A DNA stretch of 64,000 nt from CAYNLK01 sp964398055 (GCA_964398055.1 CAYNLK010000002.1:196228-260227), one strand, 5' to 3'; counted from the first letter of the stretch, positions 17,280 to 26,898 are shown. Numbers and translations are program-made. Notes: generated by a model from the sequence alone, not told the origin.

Positions 17280-19736
17280 TTAACTGTGGGCTGTTGCTTG
17301 TTTGCTGCCGGCCCGGCCGGTCAAGCGACGGAAGAAGCTGCCGATTTCACCGGCCTGCCAGGAAACCAGCACCGGGATGGCGTTGAAGATGGAGGAGTAA
17401 GTGCCGGTAATGATCCCCACTAAAATGATGGCCACAAATTGGCGGACTGTGGTGCCGCCAAAGAGCAGGATAGCCACCACCACAAAGATGGTGCTGAGCG
17501 AGGTATTGAGGCTGCGGGTCATTGTTTCCAGAATACTCCGGTTGGCGACCACCGCAAAAGGTTCGGTGCGCCAGCGGGGCAAGTTTTCACGCAGCCGGTC
17601 AAATACAATAATCGTGTCGTGGACTGAGTAGCCGATGACGGTCAGGATGGCCGTTAAGAACAGGGCGTCTACTTCCCAGCCCAGGAGTACGCCGGCGATG
17701 GCAAAGAAGCCGGCCGAAACCAGAATGTCGTGGACCATGGCGACGACGGCGGCCACCCCATAACGCAAGGCATTGCTGACCGAACGGAAGGCAAACACCA
17801 GGAAGAGCAGAATGGCCAGCGCCGCAGCCGCCACGGCGTAGGTACCGGCTCTGGTTACCTCGGCCCCAATGGTTGGCCCCACCGAGTCAAAGCGGAGTTC
17901 CTGAAATTCACCAAGTTGGGCTTTCATTTGATTCTGTACGGCCGCCTTGGCTTCATCACTCAAGAACTTGGAGCGAATCAGGATAGTCTCCTGGCCTAAC
18001 TGCTCCGAGGTGGTGACGATGGTGTCTTTATAATCGAGGCCGTCATAGCTGAAATTGTTGAAGATCGGGCGGACCTCGGTTGGACGAACGGATTCGGTAA
18101 ATTGCAGTTCCATCAGCGATCCGCCCGCAAAGTCGATACTGGGTTTGAGAGGGGTGCCCACCTGGACAGTGGAAATGATCATCGCAACGATACCGGCCAC
18201 AATGGTAAGGGCCGAAAAGGCATAGTACCATTTGCGTTTACCGACAATATCAAACCAGCCAATAGCCCATTTGGGCACAGGTCGAACTTCTGGCGAGAGG
18301 TCTACCCCCAGCAGCAGTCGATTACTTTTCAGGTTTTCGCCGGCCAGGCCAACCATGAAGCGAATGAAGACCCGGGTGATGGTCACTGCCGTAAAGATAT
18401 TGGTGACCACGCCGAGGGCCAACGTTACCGCAAAGCCCTTGACCACGCTGGCCCCAAAATTTGAGCCAAACCAGAACAGGATAGCGCAGGTGATGAGAGT
18501 ACTGATGGCCGAATCGCGAATGGATGGCCAGGCTCGGCTGAAGCCCAATTCCATCGAGAGTTTGAGATTCCGCCCGGCCCGCAGCTCTTCTTTCATGCGT
18601 TCAAAGACCAAAATATTGGCGTCGACGGCCATGCCCAGCGATAGGATAAAACCGGTGATCGCCGGCAAGGTCAGCGTAACCGGGATGATTTGGTACAGGG
18701 CGAAGTTTAGCAGGCCGTACACCACCATAGATAGGGCGGCCATAAAACCGGGCAGGCGATAGTAAACCACCATAAACAGCAAAACCACGATCAGGCCAAT
18801 AGTCCCGGCCCGAATGCTCTTCTGAACCGAGTCCTGGCCCAACGTTGGCCCAACGGAACGGCTCTCAACCACTTTGAGGGGTATCGGCAGCGCGCCGTAG
18901 CGCAACTGGATGGCCAGGGCCTGCCCCTCCTCCAAACTGGCATTGCCCAGAGAGATGGTGCCGCTGGTGTCGATTCTGGCGTTGACCGTGGGGCAAGAGA
19001 TCACCTTTTTATCCAACACAATGCACAGAAAATTGCCAATGTTCGCCCCGGTATACTGGCCAAACTTTTGGCCGCCCTCCGATTTCAAGCTGAAATTGAT
19101 TTCAACCACCCGGCGGTCCGGGTTGAGGCCGGCGTTGCTCACCTGGTCCAAATCCCGACCGGTGATAATCGTTTCATAGACCTGGTCGGACGGCGCTATC
19201 ATCGTTTCGGCCGCGCCTTGGGTGACACTGGTTTCGGGGCCACCCAGGGAAGTGGTGATTATGGTTCCATCAGGAATAGGCGTACGGCCGGCGTCCACAA
19301 ATTCCAGTAAACCGGTTTCCCGAATGGTGCTGATCGCCAATTCAGGGTCAGAGATGCCCGGCAGTTCCACAATCATCCGGTTGGCGCCTTGCAACTGAAC
19401 TAACGGCTCCGTTACACCCAGGCCATTGACCCGGTTATCGACGATAATTCGGGCTGCCTCCATCGCCCCGGACGTTAATTCCTGCTCTTCCGGCAGATCG
19501 GCTTCCAATACAACCTGTAGCCCACCCTGCAAGTCTAAACCCTGGTGAATCTTGATACTGCGCTGCTGGTCTCCCTGCCAGACCAGTAGGGCGGCCCACC
19601 ACGGTACGGCTTCGCCGGCGGCCGCCGTTTCGGTTCTGGGCGGAAATGTGTATTCCACGGCTGTGGTATTAATCCAGATCAGGAGGGCGGTCAGGAGGAT
19701 AATCAAAATTAAAGAGATGATGTTACGTCGATCCAT
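17280..19736 (-). CDS. secDF: Protein-export membrane protein SecDF (fusion)
   Basis: An 818-residue fusion of SecD (about 1-440) and SecF (about 460-810). SecD features are the N-terminal membrane helix, DLQGGLQVVLEAD, the large periplasmic domain and VDANILVFERMKEEL. SecF features are a GSLMELQF segment and DTIIVFDRLRENL. The acidic residues in the transmembrane motifs are those used for proton-driven pulling of exported proteins. Fused SecDF is found in Bacillus and many other bacteria. It follows lgt on the same strand, matching a shared role in secretion and lipoprotein maturation. YajC is not seen. Confidence 0.95.
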   Translation of the reverse strand: MDRRNIISLILIILLTALLIWINTTAVEYTFPPRTETAAAGEAVPWWAALLVWQGDQQRSIKIHQGLDLQGGLQVVLEADLPEEQELTSGAMEAARIIVDNRVNGLGVTEPLVQLQGANRMIVELPGISDPELAISTIRETGLLEFVDAGRTPIPDGTIITTSLGGPETSVTQGAAETMIAPSDQVYETIITGRDLDQVSNAGLNPDRRVVEINFSLKSEGGQKFGQYTGANIGNFLCIVLDKKVISCPTVNARIDTSGTISLGNASLEEGQALAIQLRYGALPIPLKVVESRSVGPTLGQDSVQKSIRAGTIGLIVVLLFMVVYYRLPGFMAALSMVVYGLLNFALYQIIPVTLTLPAITGFILSLGMAVDANILVFERMKEELRAGRNLKLSMELGFSRAWPSIRDSAISTLITCAILFWFGSNFGASVVKGFAVTLALGVVTNIFTAVTITRVFIRFMVGLAGENLKSNRLLLGVDLSPEVRPVPKWAIGWFDIVGKRKWYYAFSALTIVAGIVAMIISTVQVGTPLKPSIDFAGGSLMELQFTESVRPTEVRPIFNNFSYDGLDYKDTIVTTSEQLGQETILIRSKFLSDEAKAAVQNQMKAQLGEFQELRFDSVGPTIGAEVTRAGTYAVAAAALAILLFLVFAFRSVSNALRYGVAAVVAMVHDILVSAGFFAIAGVLLGWEVDALFLTAILTVIGYSVHDTIIVFDRLRENLPRWRTEPFAVVANRSILETMTRSLNTSLSTIFVVVAILLFGGTTVRQFVAIILVGIITGTYSSIFNAIPVLVSWQAGEIGSFFRRLTGRAGSKQATAHS

Positions 19737-19924
19737 CGGTAAATTTGCGCCTCAATTCAACAAAATTTTACAAAAGATTAGTATAGCACACATTAGATAT
19801 TGCCAAAAGAATCCCCTGACCCAATGGGTGAGCCAGGGGCAATTTTAGCAAAAATATGGCCACAAGTGCATCTTTGGCCGCGCGCCTATGCCTCAGCCGG
19901 GGTGAGGCGGAGCGGCATACTCGA
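19737..19924 (-). promoter_or_regulatory. lgt-secDF spacer with terminator-like hairpin and secDF promoter
   Basis: Minus strand: CCCCTGGCTCACCC-ATT-GGGTCAGGGG followed by ATTCTTTTG (about 19807-19844) forms a hairpin with a T-rich tail. Next come TTGGCA and TATACT with about 15 nt between, about 50 nt before the secDF ATG. This suggests that secDF has its own promoter. Confidence 0.5.
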
Positions 19925-20854
19925 TCATCGTCTGGCCGGGCGGCGGCGTTTGGGTTGGCTGGCAGGATGGGTTTCCGGCCTGGTCATCAGATTAGGGCTG
20001 CGGCGGCGGTAGAACATCAGGCCGGCGGCAACCAGAATTAGAATGATGCTGACAATCTGGGCGGTCGGAATCCCACCCAGGGTCCAGGCATCGGGCCGCA
20101 GCGACTCGATGAGCAGCCGGCCGAGGGGGTACCAGATCAAATAGAGCGACAGGATGTCGCCATCGTATAGCTTGCTGGCATATTTGCGGCCCAACCAGAT
20201 CAACAAGGCAAAACCGATCAGATTCCAGATAGACTCGTACAGGAAAACCGGATGAAAGGTGGTGGTTTCCAGGGGATAAAGGGTGAAATCATCAAAGGGT
20301 GGAATACGCTGGTTAGGGTTATTGATGATGATGCCCCAGGGCAAGTTGGTTGTGGGACCATATAATTCCTGATTGAAGTAATTCCCCCAACGGCCAATGG
20401 CTTGAGCCAGCAGCATTCCCGGCGCAAGGATATCCAGCCAGCGCCACACGTTCAATTTGTGGCGGTAACAATAGATCAAAACGGCCAGGATGCCGCCAAG
20501 GATGGCCCCAAAAATACCAATGCCGCCTTCCCAAATCAATAACGCGGTGGGGAAAGGGATGGCCACGTTAAACAGGGTCAGGGTGGTAAGGGGCTGCTCG
20601 ATGAAGTAGTAAGTGAAACCCCGGCTGGCTCCGCTGGGGGAAGAGAGGACGTGGTACAGCCGGGCCCCCAGAATGCCCAGAATCAACGTCCAGATGACCA
20701 GGTTCCAAACATGTTCGGGGTCCTCGCGACGCCGTTTGGCCTCGAGGGTAGCGATGTAAGCTGCGGCCAGCACACCGATCACGATCAGCAGGCCGTACCA
20801 GCGAATCACAAAAGGGCCAATTTGAAACAAAATGGGGTCAGTCGGTGACGGCAT
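19925..20854 (-). CDS. lgt: Prolipoprotein diacylglyceryl transferase
   Basis: A 309-residue polytopic membrane enzyme that moves the diacylglyceryl group of phosphatidylglycerol to the lipobox cysteine of prolipoproteins. The Lgt signature region GRWGNYFNQELYGPTT contains the essential Arg and Asn/Glu; the IRWYGLLI start is also typical, as is the YPLGRLLIESLRPD region near the end. SD GAGGAG precedes the ATG. The C-terminus has a basic tail. Lipobox-bearing substrates occur in this window (48053, 56478, 63059). Confidence 0.95.
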   Translation of the reverse strand: MPSPTDPILFQIGPFVIRWYGLLIVIGVLAAAYIATLEAKRRREDPEHVWNLVIWTLILGILGARLYHVLSSPSGASRGFTYYFIEQPLTTLTLFNVAIPFPTALLIWEGGIGIFGAILGGILAVLIYCYRHKLNVWRWLDILAPGMLLAQAIGRWGNYFNQELYGPTTNLPWGIIINNPNQRIPPFDDFTLYPLETTTFHPVFLYESIWNLIGFALLIWLGRKYASKLYDGDILSLYLIWYPLGRLLIESLRPDAWTLGGIPTAQIVSIILILVAAGLMFYRRRSPNLMTRPETHPASQPKRRRPARR

Positions 20855-20888
20855 ATCTTCTCCTCAATAATGGTTAAGTGGTGTCGGT

Positions 20889-20894
20889 ATTATA
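20889..20894 (-). promoter_or_regulatory. -10 box of lgt
   Basis: A TATAAT on the minus strand lies 35 bp before the lgt start. The -35 region is poor. Confidence 0.35.
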
Positions 20895-20975
20895 GCCTGG
20901 CGGCAATGAGACACGATCAGATCGATTGTACTCCACCTGAGGGTAAAACACAAGTAAAAATAAGGCGATAGTACA

Positions 20976-21016
20976 CTTCAAACCCGCAGAAAATATGGTA
21001 TAATTAAACCATATTT
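20976..21016 (+). promoter_or_regulatory. Promoter with overlapping palindromic operator before the partner-switching module
   Basis: TATAAT lies at 20999-21004 with a TTCAAA-like -35 at 20977. The -10 sits within a perfect inverted repeat: AAATATGGT (20991-20999), 8 bp, then ACCATATTT (21008-21016). A dimeric regulator could block the promoter here. It is the intergenic region shared with lgt. Confidence 0.55.
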
Positions 21017-21040
21017 GCTCTATTCCCAAACCACAGGTAG

Positions 21041-23101
21041 ATGACCAATTTAAACGGATTACAAAAATACAATATTTTTGAGAGTTTTGCGGCTGGTTGG
21101 CAGAACACGTTGGGTACACCCCTGTTACTATTTACGGCCAGCGGTGAATTGATTGCCAGCTCTAGCCAGGTCTCGCACAATAATTGGCCCGAAATATTTA
21201 ACCTTGTCTCGCCCGCCGAACCGACGGTGTTGACCTATCTCAACCAAACGGTGGTAACCGTTCCCCTTATTCAAAACAACCTCCTAAGCGGATATCTGCT
21301 GGCCCTTGGAGCCAGAGCCCAGGACGCTACCTTGCTGGTTTGGGGCGCCGAAACCATGATATCCCGCCTGGTTGACGAAGAAGCGCTCCAGGATATGACC
21401 GACGAACTCATCGGGGCCTGGAATCAGCTAGAGTTGATCTATCGGGTTACCCAAGACCTGAGCCTGACCACCGACCTGTTGGCTGTGTTGCAGTCGATTT
21501 TGCAGGAGATCAAAAAGGTGGTTCATACCGAAGATGCCTTCATCCTGCTGGAACGGCCCAATAGTTTGGATTGCGTCACCTCCGCTGAAGATATAACGGA
21601 ATGTTTTTACAGCCCAACCTTGCTGGATAATCTCATCCAGGCCGACCACATTATGCTGTGTGAAAGCACGGCGGCGTGTCGGACCATCTGGCCTGAAGTC
21701 CCCGATTTTGTGGAAACTATGTTAGCCACAGAACTGCCGGTTGAGGAAAACGTGCGGGCAGTCTTGGGCTTAATCAACAAAATCAATAAGAATTTTACGG
21801 CTGGCGACACAAAGCTATTAACTGCCCTGGCCCAACAAGTCGGCACAATCGTTAAGAATGTTCTGCTCCACCAAAATGTCGTCAATGAAGAGCGGTTGAG
21901 CCGGGAATTGGAGATTGCCGCTGAAATCCAGAAGAGTTTGCTGCCAACCAAACTGCCTCAAGTCGGCGGTCTGGCCATTGCGGTTTCTTCTATTCCGGCT
22001 TCAGAAGTGGGGGGAGATTTCTATGACTTTGTGACCGTTGATGAGCGGCATCTTACCCTGATCATCGGCGATGTTGCCGGCAAGGGTATTCCGGCGGCCA
22101 TGCTCACTTCTGTTACCCGGACTATGTTGCGGGTTGAAGCCATGCGCGGTGAGCCTCCTCATCGGATTATTCAACAGGCTAACAATGTTTTGTATCAGGA
22201 TCTGAGCCGGGCCGACTCTTTTGTGACCGTTTTTGTGGCGACTATTGATACCTATGCCGGCACCCTCAGCTATGCCAGCGCCGGCCACATGCCGGCGATT
22301 TTGTGGCGGTCCGAGAGCCGCACGGTTGAACTTTTGAAGGCAACCTCACCTCCCATCGGTATCCTTGGTCAAACCGGCGAGATTTCTAACACCTTAACCA
22401 TCAACAATGGCGATACTATTGTGTTCTATACCGATGGGATTACTGAGGCTCAATCTCCCAATGGCGACTTTTTTGGCGTCAATCGGTTACTTTATATTAT
22501 TCAATCAAGGGCGAATGAACCCCCCGAACTCTTGCAGCAATACATTCAAGCCGAAATTGCCGGCTTCCGGCGGGACTCGTTAAGCCGGGATGATGCCACT
22601 TTGTTGATTATTAAGATGCTGCCTCAGGCAGAAGCGGCTCTGCCGAAAGATATTTCAACTGTGGTCAGCACCACCGAGTTTTGCTATCCGGCCGATATTC
22701 AGTATCTAACCAATATTTCACAAGAAATTATTACTACCTGCCGTCAACTTCCAACCCTGGTTACCGGCCCCAATGCTGATGACTTCATTTATCTGCTGGA
22801 ACTGGCCATCTCAGAAATTTGCACCAACATCATCAAGCACGCCTACAGCCATAGCCAGGGTGAAATAACCGGCTGCATCACCTTGCTGAATAATGGCGTC
22901 CAACTGGATTTTTATGACCAGGGCCGAAGTTTTGATCCCAATACCGTGCCGCAGCCTAAAGCGAACCCTCACGAACTGGTCGAAGGTGGTTACGGCTTAC
23001 ACATTGTGCGCCAAATTATTGATGTGGTCTCTTACGAGCATGATCCTGAATTGGGTAACCATTGGCATTTGATCAAATTCCTGCCGCCATCTTCAGCCTG
23101 A
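21041..23101 (+). CDS. RsbU/SpoIIE-like PP2C phosphatase fused to an RsbW-like ATPase domain
   Basis: A 686-residue cytoplasmic sensor-effector. Residues 1-270 hold PAS/GAF-like sensory parts, ending in a helical linker (EERLSRELEIAAEIQKSLLPT). Residues about 285-510 form a SpoIIE-type PP2C phosphatase, with metal-binding EVGGDFYD and GDVAGKGIPAAM plus later D residues. Residues about 545-685 form a HATPase_c_2 domain with an N-box (LAISEICTNIIKHAYSH) and a G-box (EGGYGLHIVRQI). One chain therefore carries both phosphatase and anti-sigma-type kinase functions. The next genes encode two STAS antagonists, its expected substrates. Confidence 0.85.
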   Translation: MTNLNGLQKYNIFESFAAGWQNTLGTPLLLFTASGELIASSSQVSHNNWPEIFNLVSPAEPTVLTYLNQTVVTVPLIQNNLLSGYLLALGARAQDATLLVWGAETMISRLVDEEALQDMTDELIGAWNQLELIYRVTQDLSLTTDLLAVLQSILQEIKKVVHTEDAFILLERPNSLDCVTSAEDITECFYSPTLLDNLIQADHIMLCESTAACRTIWPEVPDFVETMLATELPVEENVRAVLGLINKINKNFTAGDTKLLTALAQQVGTIVKNVLLHQNVVNEERLSRELEIAAEIQKSLLPTKLPQVGGLAIAVSSIPASEVGGDFYDFVTVDERHLTLIIGDVAGKGIPAAMLTSVTRTMLRVEAMRGEPPHRIIQQANNVLYQDLSRADSFVTVFVATIDTYAGTLSYASAGHMPAILWRSESRTVELLKATSPPIGILGQTGEISNTLTINNGDTIVFYTDGITEAQSPNGDFFGVNRLLYIIQSRANEPPELLQQYIQAEIAGFRRDSLSRDDATLLIIKMLPQAEAALPKDISTVVSTTEFCYPADIQYLTNISQEIITTCRQLPTLVTGPNADDFIYLLELAISEICTNIIKHAYSHSQGEITGCITLLNNGVQLDFYDQGRSFDPNTVPQPKANPHELVEGGYGLHIVRQIIDVVSYEHDPELGNHWHLIKFLPPSSA

Positions 23102-23199
23102 TCAAACCTCGCCTGAGTGTCTCTCAAGAAATTGCGTCTTAGTTCTTTCATAGTTAAAATAGGTTAATCAGGATTTTGGGGATTCACCTCTTTTCATTG

Positions 23200-23205
23200 T
23201 ATAAT
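23200..23205 (+). promoter_or_regulatory. -10 TATAAT before the STAS genes
   Basis: A perfect TATAAT lies 32 bp before the first STAS gene, in AT-rich DNA after the phosphatase gene. The -35 is poorly matched (TTTGGG about 20 bp upstream). Confidence 0.4.
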
Positions 23206-23236
23206 TCCTGGAATTAATCACATCTGGAGGAAATGC

Positions 23237-23581
23237 ATGGACATCTCTAGTAAATCGGTATCTCCCAAAGTGAGTATTGTGTCGCTAAACGGAGCGCTGA
23301 ATGCCCGGTCGGCCGAAGAGGCAAAACAAAAATTTAGAGACTTGGTGGAGCAGGGGGTTACTCAAGTCATTGTGAACCTCGAAGACGTCCCTTTTATTGA
23401 CAGCTCCGGCCTGGCGGCTCTGGTTTCCGGCTTGAAAACCTTAGGTGGTGAAGCGGCTAATCTCAAATTGGCTGCCCCCCAATCTCAGGCTCGGCTGCTG
23501 TTTGAATTAACGATGTTCGATCGGGTCTTTGAAATTCATAACAGCGTCGACGAAGCCTTGAACAGCCTTGAGCAGGCTTAA
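23237..23581 (+). CDS. STAS domain anti-sigma factor antagonist 1
   Basis: A 114-residue single STAS domain. The phosphorylation site is in the conserved loop PFIDSSGLAALVSGL; the Ser after Asp is the usual acceptor in SpoIIAA/RsbV. Start ATG 23237 has GGAGG 6 nt upstream. It should switch partners with an anti-sigma kinase depending on phosphorylation, and be dephosphorylated by the SpoIIE domain encoded just upstream. A second, similar STAS gene follows after 13 bp. Confidence 0.88.
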   Translation: MDISSKSVSPKVSIVSLNGALNARSAEEAKQKFRDLVEQGVTQVIVNLEDVPFIDSSGLAALVSGLKTLGGEAANLKLAAPQSQARLLFELTMFDRVFEIHNSVDEALNSLEQA

Positions 23582-23594
23582 TGACTGAAGTCCA

Positions 23595-23933
23595 ATGGAT
23601 ATTTCTTGTCAGACGCTCGAGCGTGATATTGTCCTCATCCGTCTGAATGGTCGCCTCGATGCCAGGACTAGCCCTGGCTTGAAGAGCACGTTACAGTCAT
23701 TGTTAGAAAAAGGGCATCATCGGCTCATCGTCGATCTGGCAGAGGTGCCCTTTATTGATAGTTCCGGCCTGGTGGCTTTGGTATCCGGTTTACGTTTGGC
23801 CCAGGAAAACCAGGGTGAAATCTCGTTGAGTGGGATCAAGCCTCAGGCTCAGGCGGTTTTCCGTTTAACCAGGCTGGATCGAATCTTTCCCATCCATCCT
23901 ACCTTTGATGATGCCAGGCGCAGCCTGATTTAA
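23595..23933 (+). CDS. STAS domain anti-sigma factor antagonist 2
   Basis: A 112-residue STAS protein, clearly a paralogue of the one before it: the core PFIDSSGLVALVSGL is nearly identical, while the N-terminus (CQTLERDIVLIRLNGRLDART) differs. Two antagonists in tandem suggest two readouts or different kinases. It lies 10 bp before the receiver-domain gene. No sigma factor or stand-alone RsbW is present in this cluster, so the target is unknown. Confidence 0.88.
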   Translation: MDISCQTLERDIVLIRLNGRLDARTSPGLKSTLQSLLEKGHHRLIVDLAEVPFIDSSGLVALVSGLRLAQENQGEISLSGIKPQAQAVFRLTRLDRIFPIHPTFDDARRSLI

Positions 23934-23943
23934 CTCCTCCAGT

Positions 23944-24321
23944 ATGACAGCCGTAACTCCAACCGTTCTTATCATTGATGATGCCATCCATATTCGCCGC
24001 TTGATTACCAGAATGTTGGAACTGGCTGGTTTTGCAACGCTGGAGGCCGCCGACGGACTCCAGGGGATAGATGTGCTGAAAACCCAAAAGCCCGACATCG
24101 TGACTTGCGACATTGCTATGCCGCATATGGATGGTTATGAATTTGTGAAAGCGGCCCGAGCAAATCCGGACACTCAGCACATTCCCATCATCGTGTTGAC
24201 GGCGACGGGCCAGGAGGAAGAAGTTGCCAAAGCGATGGCTTTGGGCGCCAATGCTTATCTAACCAAGCCGTTTAGCTCGAGTCGTCTTTTGGAGATTATT
24301 GGGACACACCTTGATCATTAA
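23944..24321 (+). CDS. Single-domain response regulator (CheY-like)
   Basis: A 125-residue receiver domain alone. It has the acidic pocket (IIDDA near residues 10-14), the phospho-acceptor Asp in PDIVTCDIAMPHMDGYEF (about residue 58), the Thr in VLTATGQ and the Lys in YLTKPF. It has no output domain, so it would signal by protein contact, perhaps to the phosphatase of this cluster. No histidine kinase is adjacent. No good ribosome site is seen; coupling to the STAS gene 10 bp upstream is likely. Confidence 0.88.
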   Translation: MTAVTPTVLIIDDAIHIRRLITRMLELAGFATLEAADGLQGIDVLKTQKPDIVTCDIAMPHMDGYEFVKAARANPDTQHIPIIVLTATGQEEEVAKAMALGANAYLTKPFSSSRLLEIIGTHLDH

Positions 24322-24348
24322 TCCCGCCTGTTTTGGTGAGGTGAAACT

Positions 24349-24380
24349 AAAAAACCCTGCGTCGTTGCGCAGGGTTTTTT
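24349..24380. terminator. Bidirectional intrinsic terminator
   Basis: A6-CCCTGCG-TCGTTG-CGCAGGG-T6: a perfect 7-bp GC stem with A and T runs on both sides, between the converging receiver gene (+) and clpC (-). It should work in both directions. Confidence 0.92.
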
Positions 24381-24414
24381 GGTGGTCAACTTATGAAAAC
24401 GCGGTGATTGATAA

Positions 24415-26898
24415 TTAAATCGGCTCCGGGTTGGGCAAAGCCGCCATTTTTTCTGCGGCTGATTCAATCACGTGGAAGACCACCTGACCATCTTCTACAT
24501 CGGCTTCGATGGTATCCCCCAGAGCGAAGTCGCCGGCCAGAATCCCTTCGGACAGAGCATCCTCGATGCGTCTCTGGATCGCCCGGCGAAGGGGGCGAGC
24601 GCCAAAGTCGGGATCATAGCCCTCTTCGGCGATGATCTTTTTGGTAGCGTCGGTAACGGTCAGTTTCAGATCTTGCTCCAGCAACCGGGCCTGCACTTGC
24701 TGGAGCAGGAGATCAACAATTTGCGTAATTTCTTCCCGGCTCAAGGCCCGGAAGATAATCGTTCCGTCCAGCCGGTTGCGGAATTCAGGCCGGAACATGC
24801 GCTCCATTTCCGACATAACTTTTTTGCGCATCTTTTGATAGGCGGATTCTTCAGTCTGTTCGTCGTCTCGCTGCACGCCAAAGCCCAAATTGCTTTCCCG
24901 CTTAATCAAATCTGCGCCCACATTGGAGGTTAGAATGAGGATCGTATTGCGGAAATCGACCCGCTTCCCTTTGGCGTCGCTCAGGTTACCATCTTCCATA
25001 ATTTGGAGCAGGGTATTGAACGCTTCCGGGTGGGCCTTTTCGATCTCATCGAACAGAATGACGCTGTAGGGGCGCCGTCGTACCGCTTCGGTCAATTGCC
25101 CACCCTCTTCGTAACCCACGTAGCCAGGCGGTGAACCAACCAGGCGCGATACGTTGTGCCGCTCCATAAACTCGCTCATATCCAGCTTGATCAGGGCCTC
25201 TTCACTACCGAACATAAATTCAGCCAAAGCTTTGGCCAGTTCGGTTTTACCTACACCGGTAGGACCGAGAAAGATAAAAGTGCCGATGGGACGGCGGGGG
25301 TCTTTAAGGCCGGCCCGGGCCCGGCGGACCGCTTTGGAGATGGCGTTGATGGCCTCATCCTGGCCCACCACTCGCTTGTGCAGCTCGGCTTCCATATGCA
25401 GCAGCCGCTCTTTTTCTTCAGTCGCCAGCTTACGCACCGGGATGCCGGTCCACATCGACACCACCTCAGCGATGTCTTCTTCGGTTACTTTCGGTTTGTC
25501 GGCCGACGCTTTGAATTCCGAACCCAGCTCGTCCAAAACCTCATCATCCTCCAGCTCCCAGCCGGCTACACCGGTAACTTCCTCCAGCCGTTGGGCCAGG
25601 ATGGTTTCGTCCATTTCAGGATGCATCTTGCTGGTATCGGCAATTTTGTCGGCCAGGGCGGAGGAAAAAGGCACTTTGTACAGCCGGACACGGGCGGCCG
25701 CTTCATCGATCAAGTCTATCGCTTTGTCCGGCATAAAACGATCGGGCACATAGCGGGCGGCCAGGTGGGCCGCCGACGAGAGGGCCTCGTCGGTAATTTC
25801 CAGATTATGGTGAGCCTCGTAACGGCTGCGGATGCCCCTGAGGATTTCAATAGTCTCCTCGATGGTTGGTTCGTTAACCATTACCGACTGGAAACGCCGT
25901 TCCAGGGCGGCGTCTCCCTCGATGTTTTTGCGGTACTCATCCAGCGTGGTGGCCCCGATACATTGGAGTTCTCCCCGGGCCAGGGCCGGCTTGAGAATGT
26001 TGGCTGCATCCACCGAGCTGCCCGCCGAACCGGCGCCAACCAACATGTGCAGCTCATCGATAAAAAGAATGGAACCTGACTCTTTGATTTCCTCGATGAC
26101 CCGTTTCAACCGCTCTTCAAACTGGCCCCGGTACATTGTCCCGGCTACCAGCGAGCCGACATCGAGCATCACCACCCGCTTGCCCAGGAGGATATCGGGC
26201 GCTTCGTTGTTCACAATTCGTTGGGCCAGGGCTTCCACGATGGCAGTTTTGCCTACTCCCGGCTCCCCAATTAAAGCCGGGTTGTTCTTGGTGCGTCGTG
26301 ATAGGATCTGAATGACCCGCTCAATTTCGGGCTGGCGACCGACCACCGGGTCTAATTTCCCGGCCGCGGCCTGGGCGGTCAGGTCGGTGCCAAGTTGGTC
26401 AACCAGAGGGGTGCTCTTAGACTCTTTGGCCTGGCCGGCGGAGCCTTGGACCGAGCTTTCCATCATCACCCGCGCCGTTTGCGAGCGGACCCGGTCTAAA
26501 CTGACGCCCAGCCCTCTTAAAACATCTACAGCCACGCCTTCACCGGCTCTAACTAGCCCCAGTAGTAAATGCTCGGTGCCGATGTAATGATGGCCTAAGC
26601 GTCGAGCCTCATCAACAGCCAATTCGATAACCCGTTTGGTCCGCGGGGTCAGGCTCAATTTGCCAAAAGCGGCCCGTTGGCCCCGGCCAACCGTGCGCTC
26701 TACCCGTTCTCGAACTTGTTTGGGGTCCACGCCTAAATCTCTAAGTACTCTCACTGCCACGCCATTTTCTTCGCGCACCAACCCCAACAGAAGATGCTCC
26801 GTGCCAATATAATTGTGATTAAGTCGCTGAGCTTCCTCCTGGGCCAGGGTTAGTACTCGACGGGCGCGCTTGGTGAAACGGTCAAATTTATCAGCCAT
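24415..26898 (-). CDS. clpC: ATP-dependent Clp protease ATP-binding subunit ClpC
   Basis: An 827-residue Hsp100 unfoldase. There are two N-terminal Clp repeats (residues 5-145, with IGTEHLLLGLV twice), a first AAA+ domain with GEPGVGKT at 211-218, a middle domain with a coiled-coil stretch and a second AAA+ domain with GPTGVGKT near residue 550 and SPPGYVGYEEGGQLTEAVRR. It unfolds proteins for ClpP. An AAGGATT ribosome site lies before the ATG. No ctsR/mcsAB genes are nearby, unlike in Firmicutes; the neighbour upstream is ribosomal protein S1. Confidence 0.95.
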   Translation of the reverse strand: MADKFDRFTKRARRVLTLAQEEAQRLNHNYIGTEHLLLGLVREENGVAVRVLRDLGVDPKQVRERVERTVGRGQRAAFGKLSLTPRTKRVIELAVDEARRLGHHYIGTEHLLLGLVRAGEGVAVDVLRGLGVSLDRVRSQTARVMMESSVQGSAGQAKESKSTPLVDQLGTDLTAQAAAGKLDPVVGRQPEIERVIQILSRRTKNNPALIGEPGVGKTAIVEALAQRIVNNEAPDILLGKRVVMLDVGSLVAGTMYRGQFEERLKRVIEEIKESGSILFIDELHMLVGAGSAGSSVDAANILKPALARGELQCIGATTLDEYRKNIEGDAALERRFQSVMVNEPTIEETIEILRGIRSRYEAHHNLEITDEALSSAAHLAARYVPDRFMPDKAIDLIDEAAARVRLYKVPFSSALADKIADTSKMHPEMDETILAQRLEEVTGVAGWELEDDEVLDELGSEFKASADKPKVTEEDIAEVVSMWTGIPVRKLATEEKERLLHMEAELHKRVVGQDEAINAISKAVRRARAGLKDPRRPIGTFIFLGPTGVGKTELAKALAEFMFGSEEALIKLDMSEFMERHNVSRLVGSPPGYVGYEEGGQLTEAVRRRPYSVILFDEIEKAHPEAFNTLLQIMEDGNLSDAKGKRVDFRNTILILTSNVGADLIKRESNLGFGVQRDDEQTEESAYQKMRKKVMSEMERMFRPEFRNRLDGTIIFRALSREEITQIVDLLLQQVQARLLEQDLKLTVTDATKKIIAEEGYDPDFGARPLRRAIQRRIEDALSEGILAGDFALGDTIEADVEDGQVVFHVIESAAEKMAALPNPEPI

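Noticed and set aside
25156..26079. A 307-residue open frame on the plus strand
   Set aside because: It lies wholly antisense to clpC, with no family resemblance; it is a codon-bias shadow.
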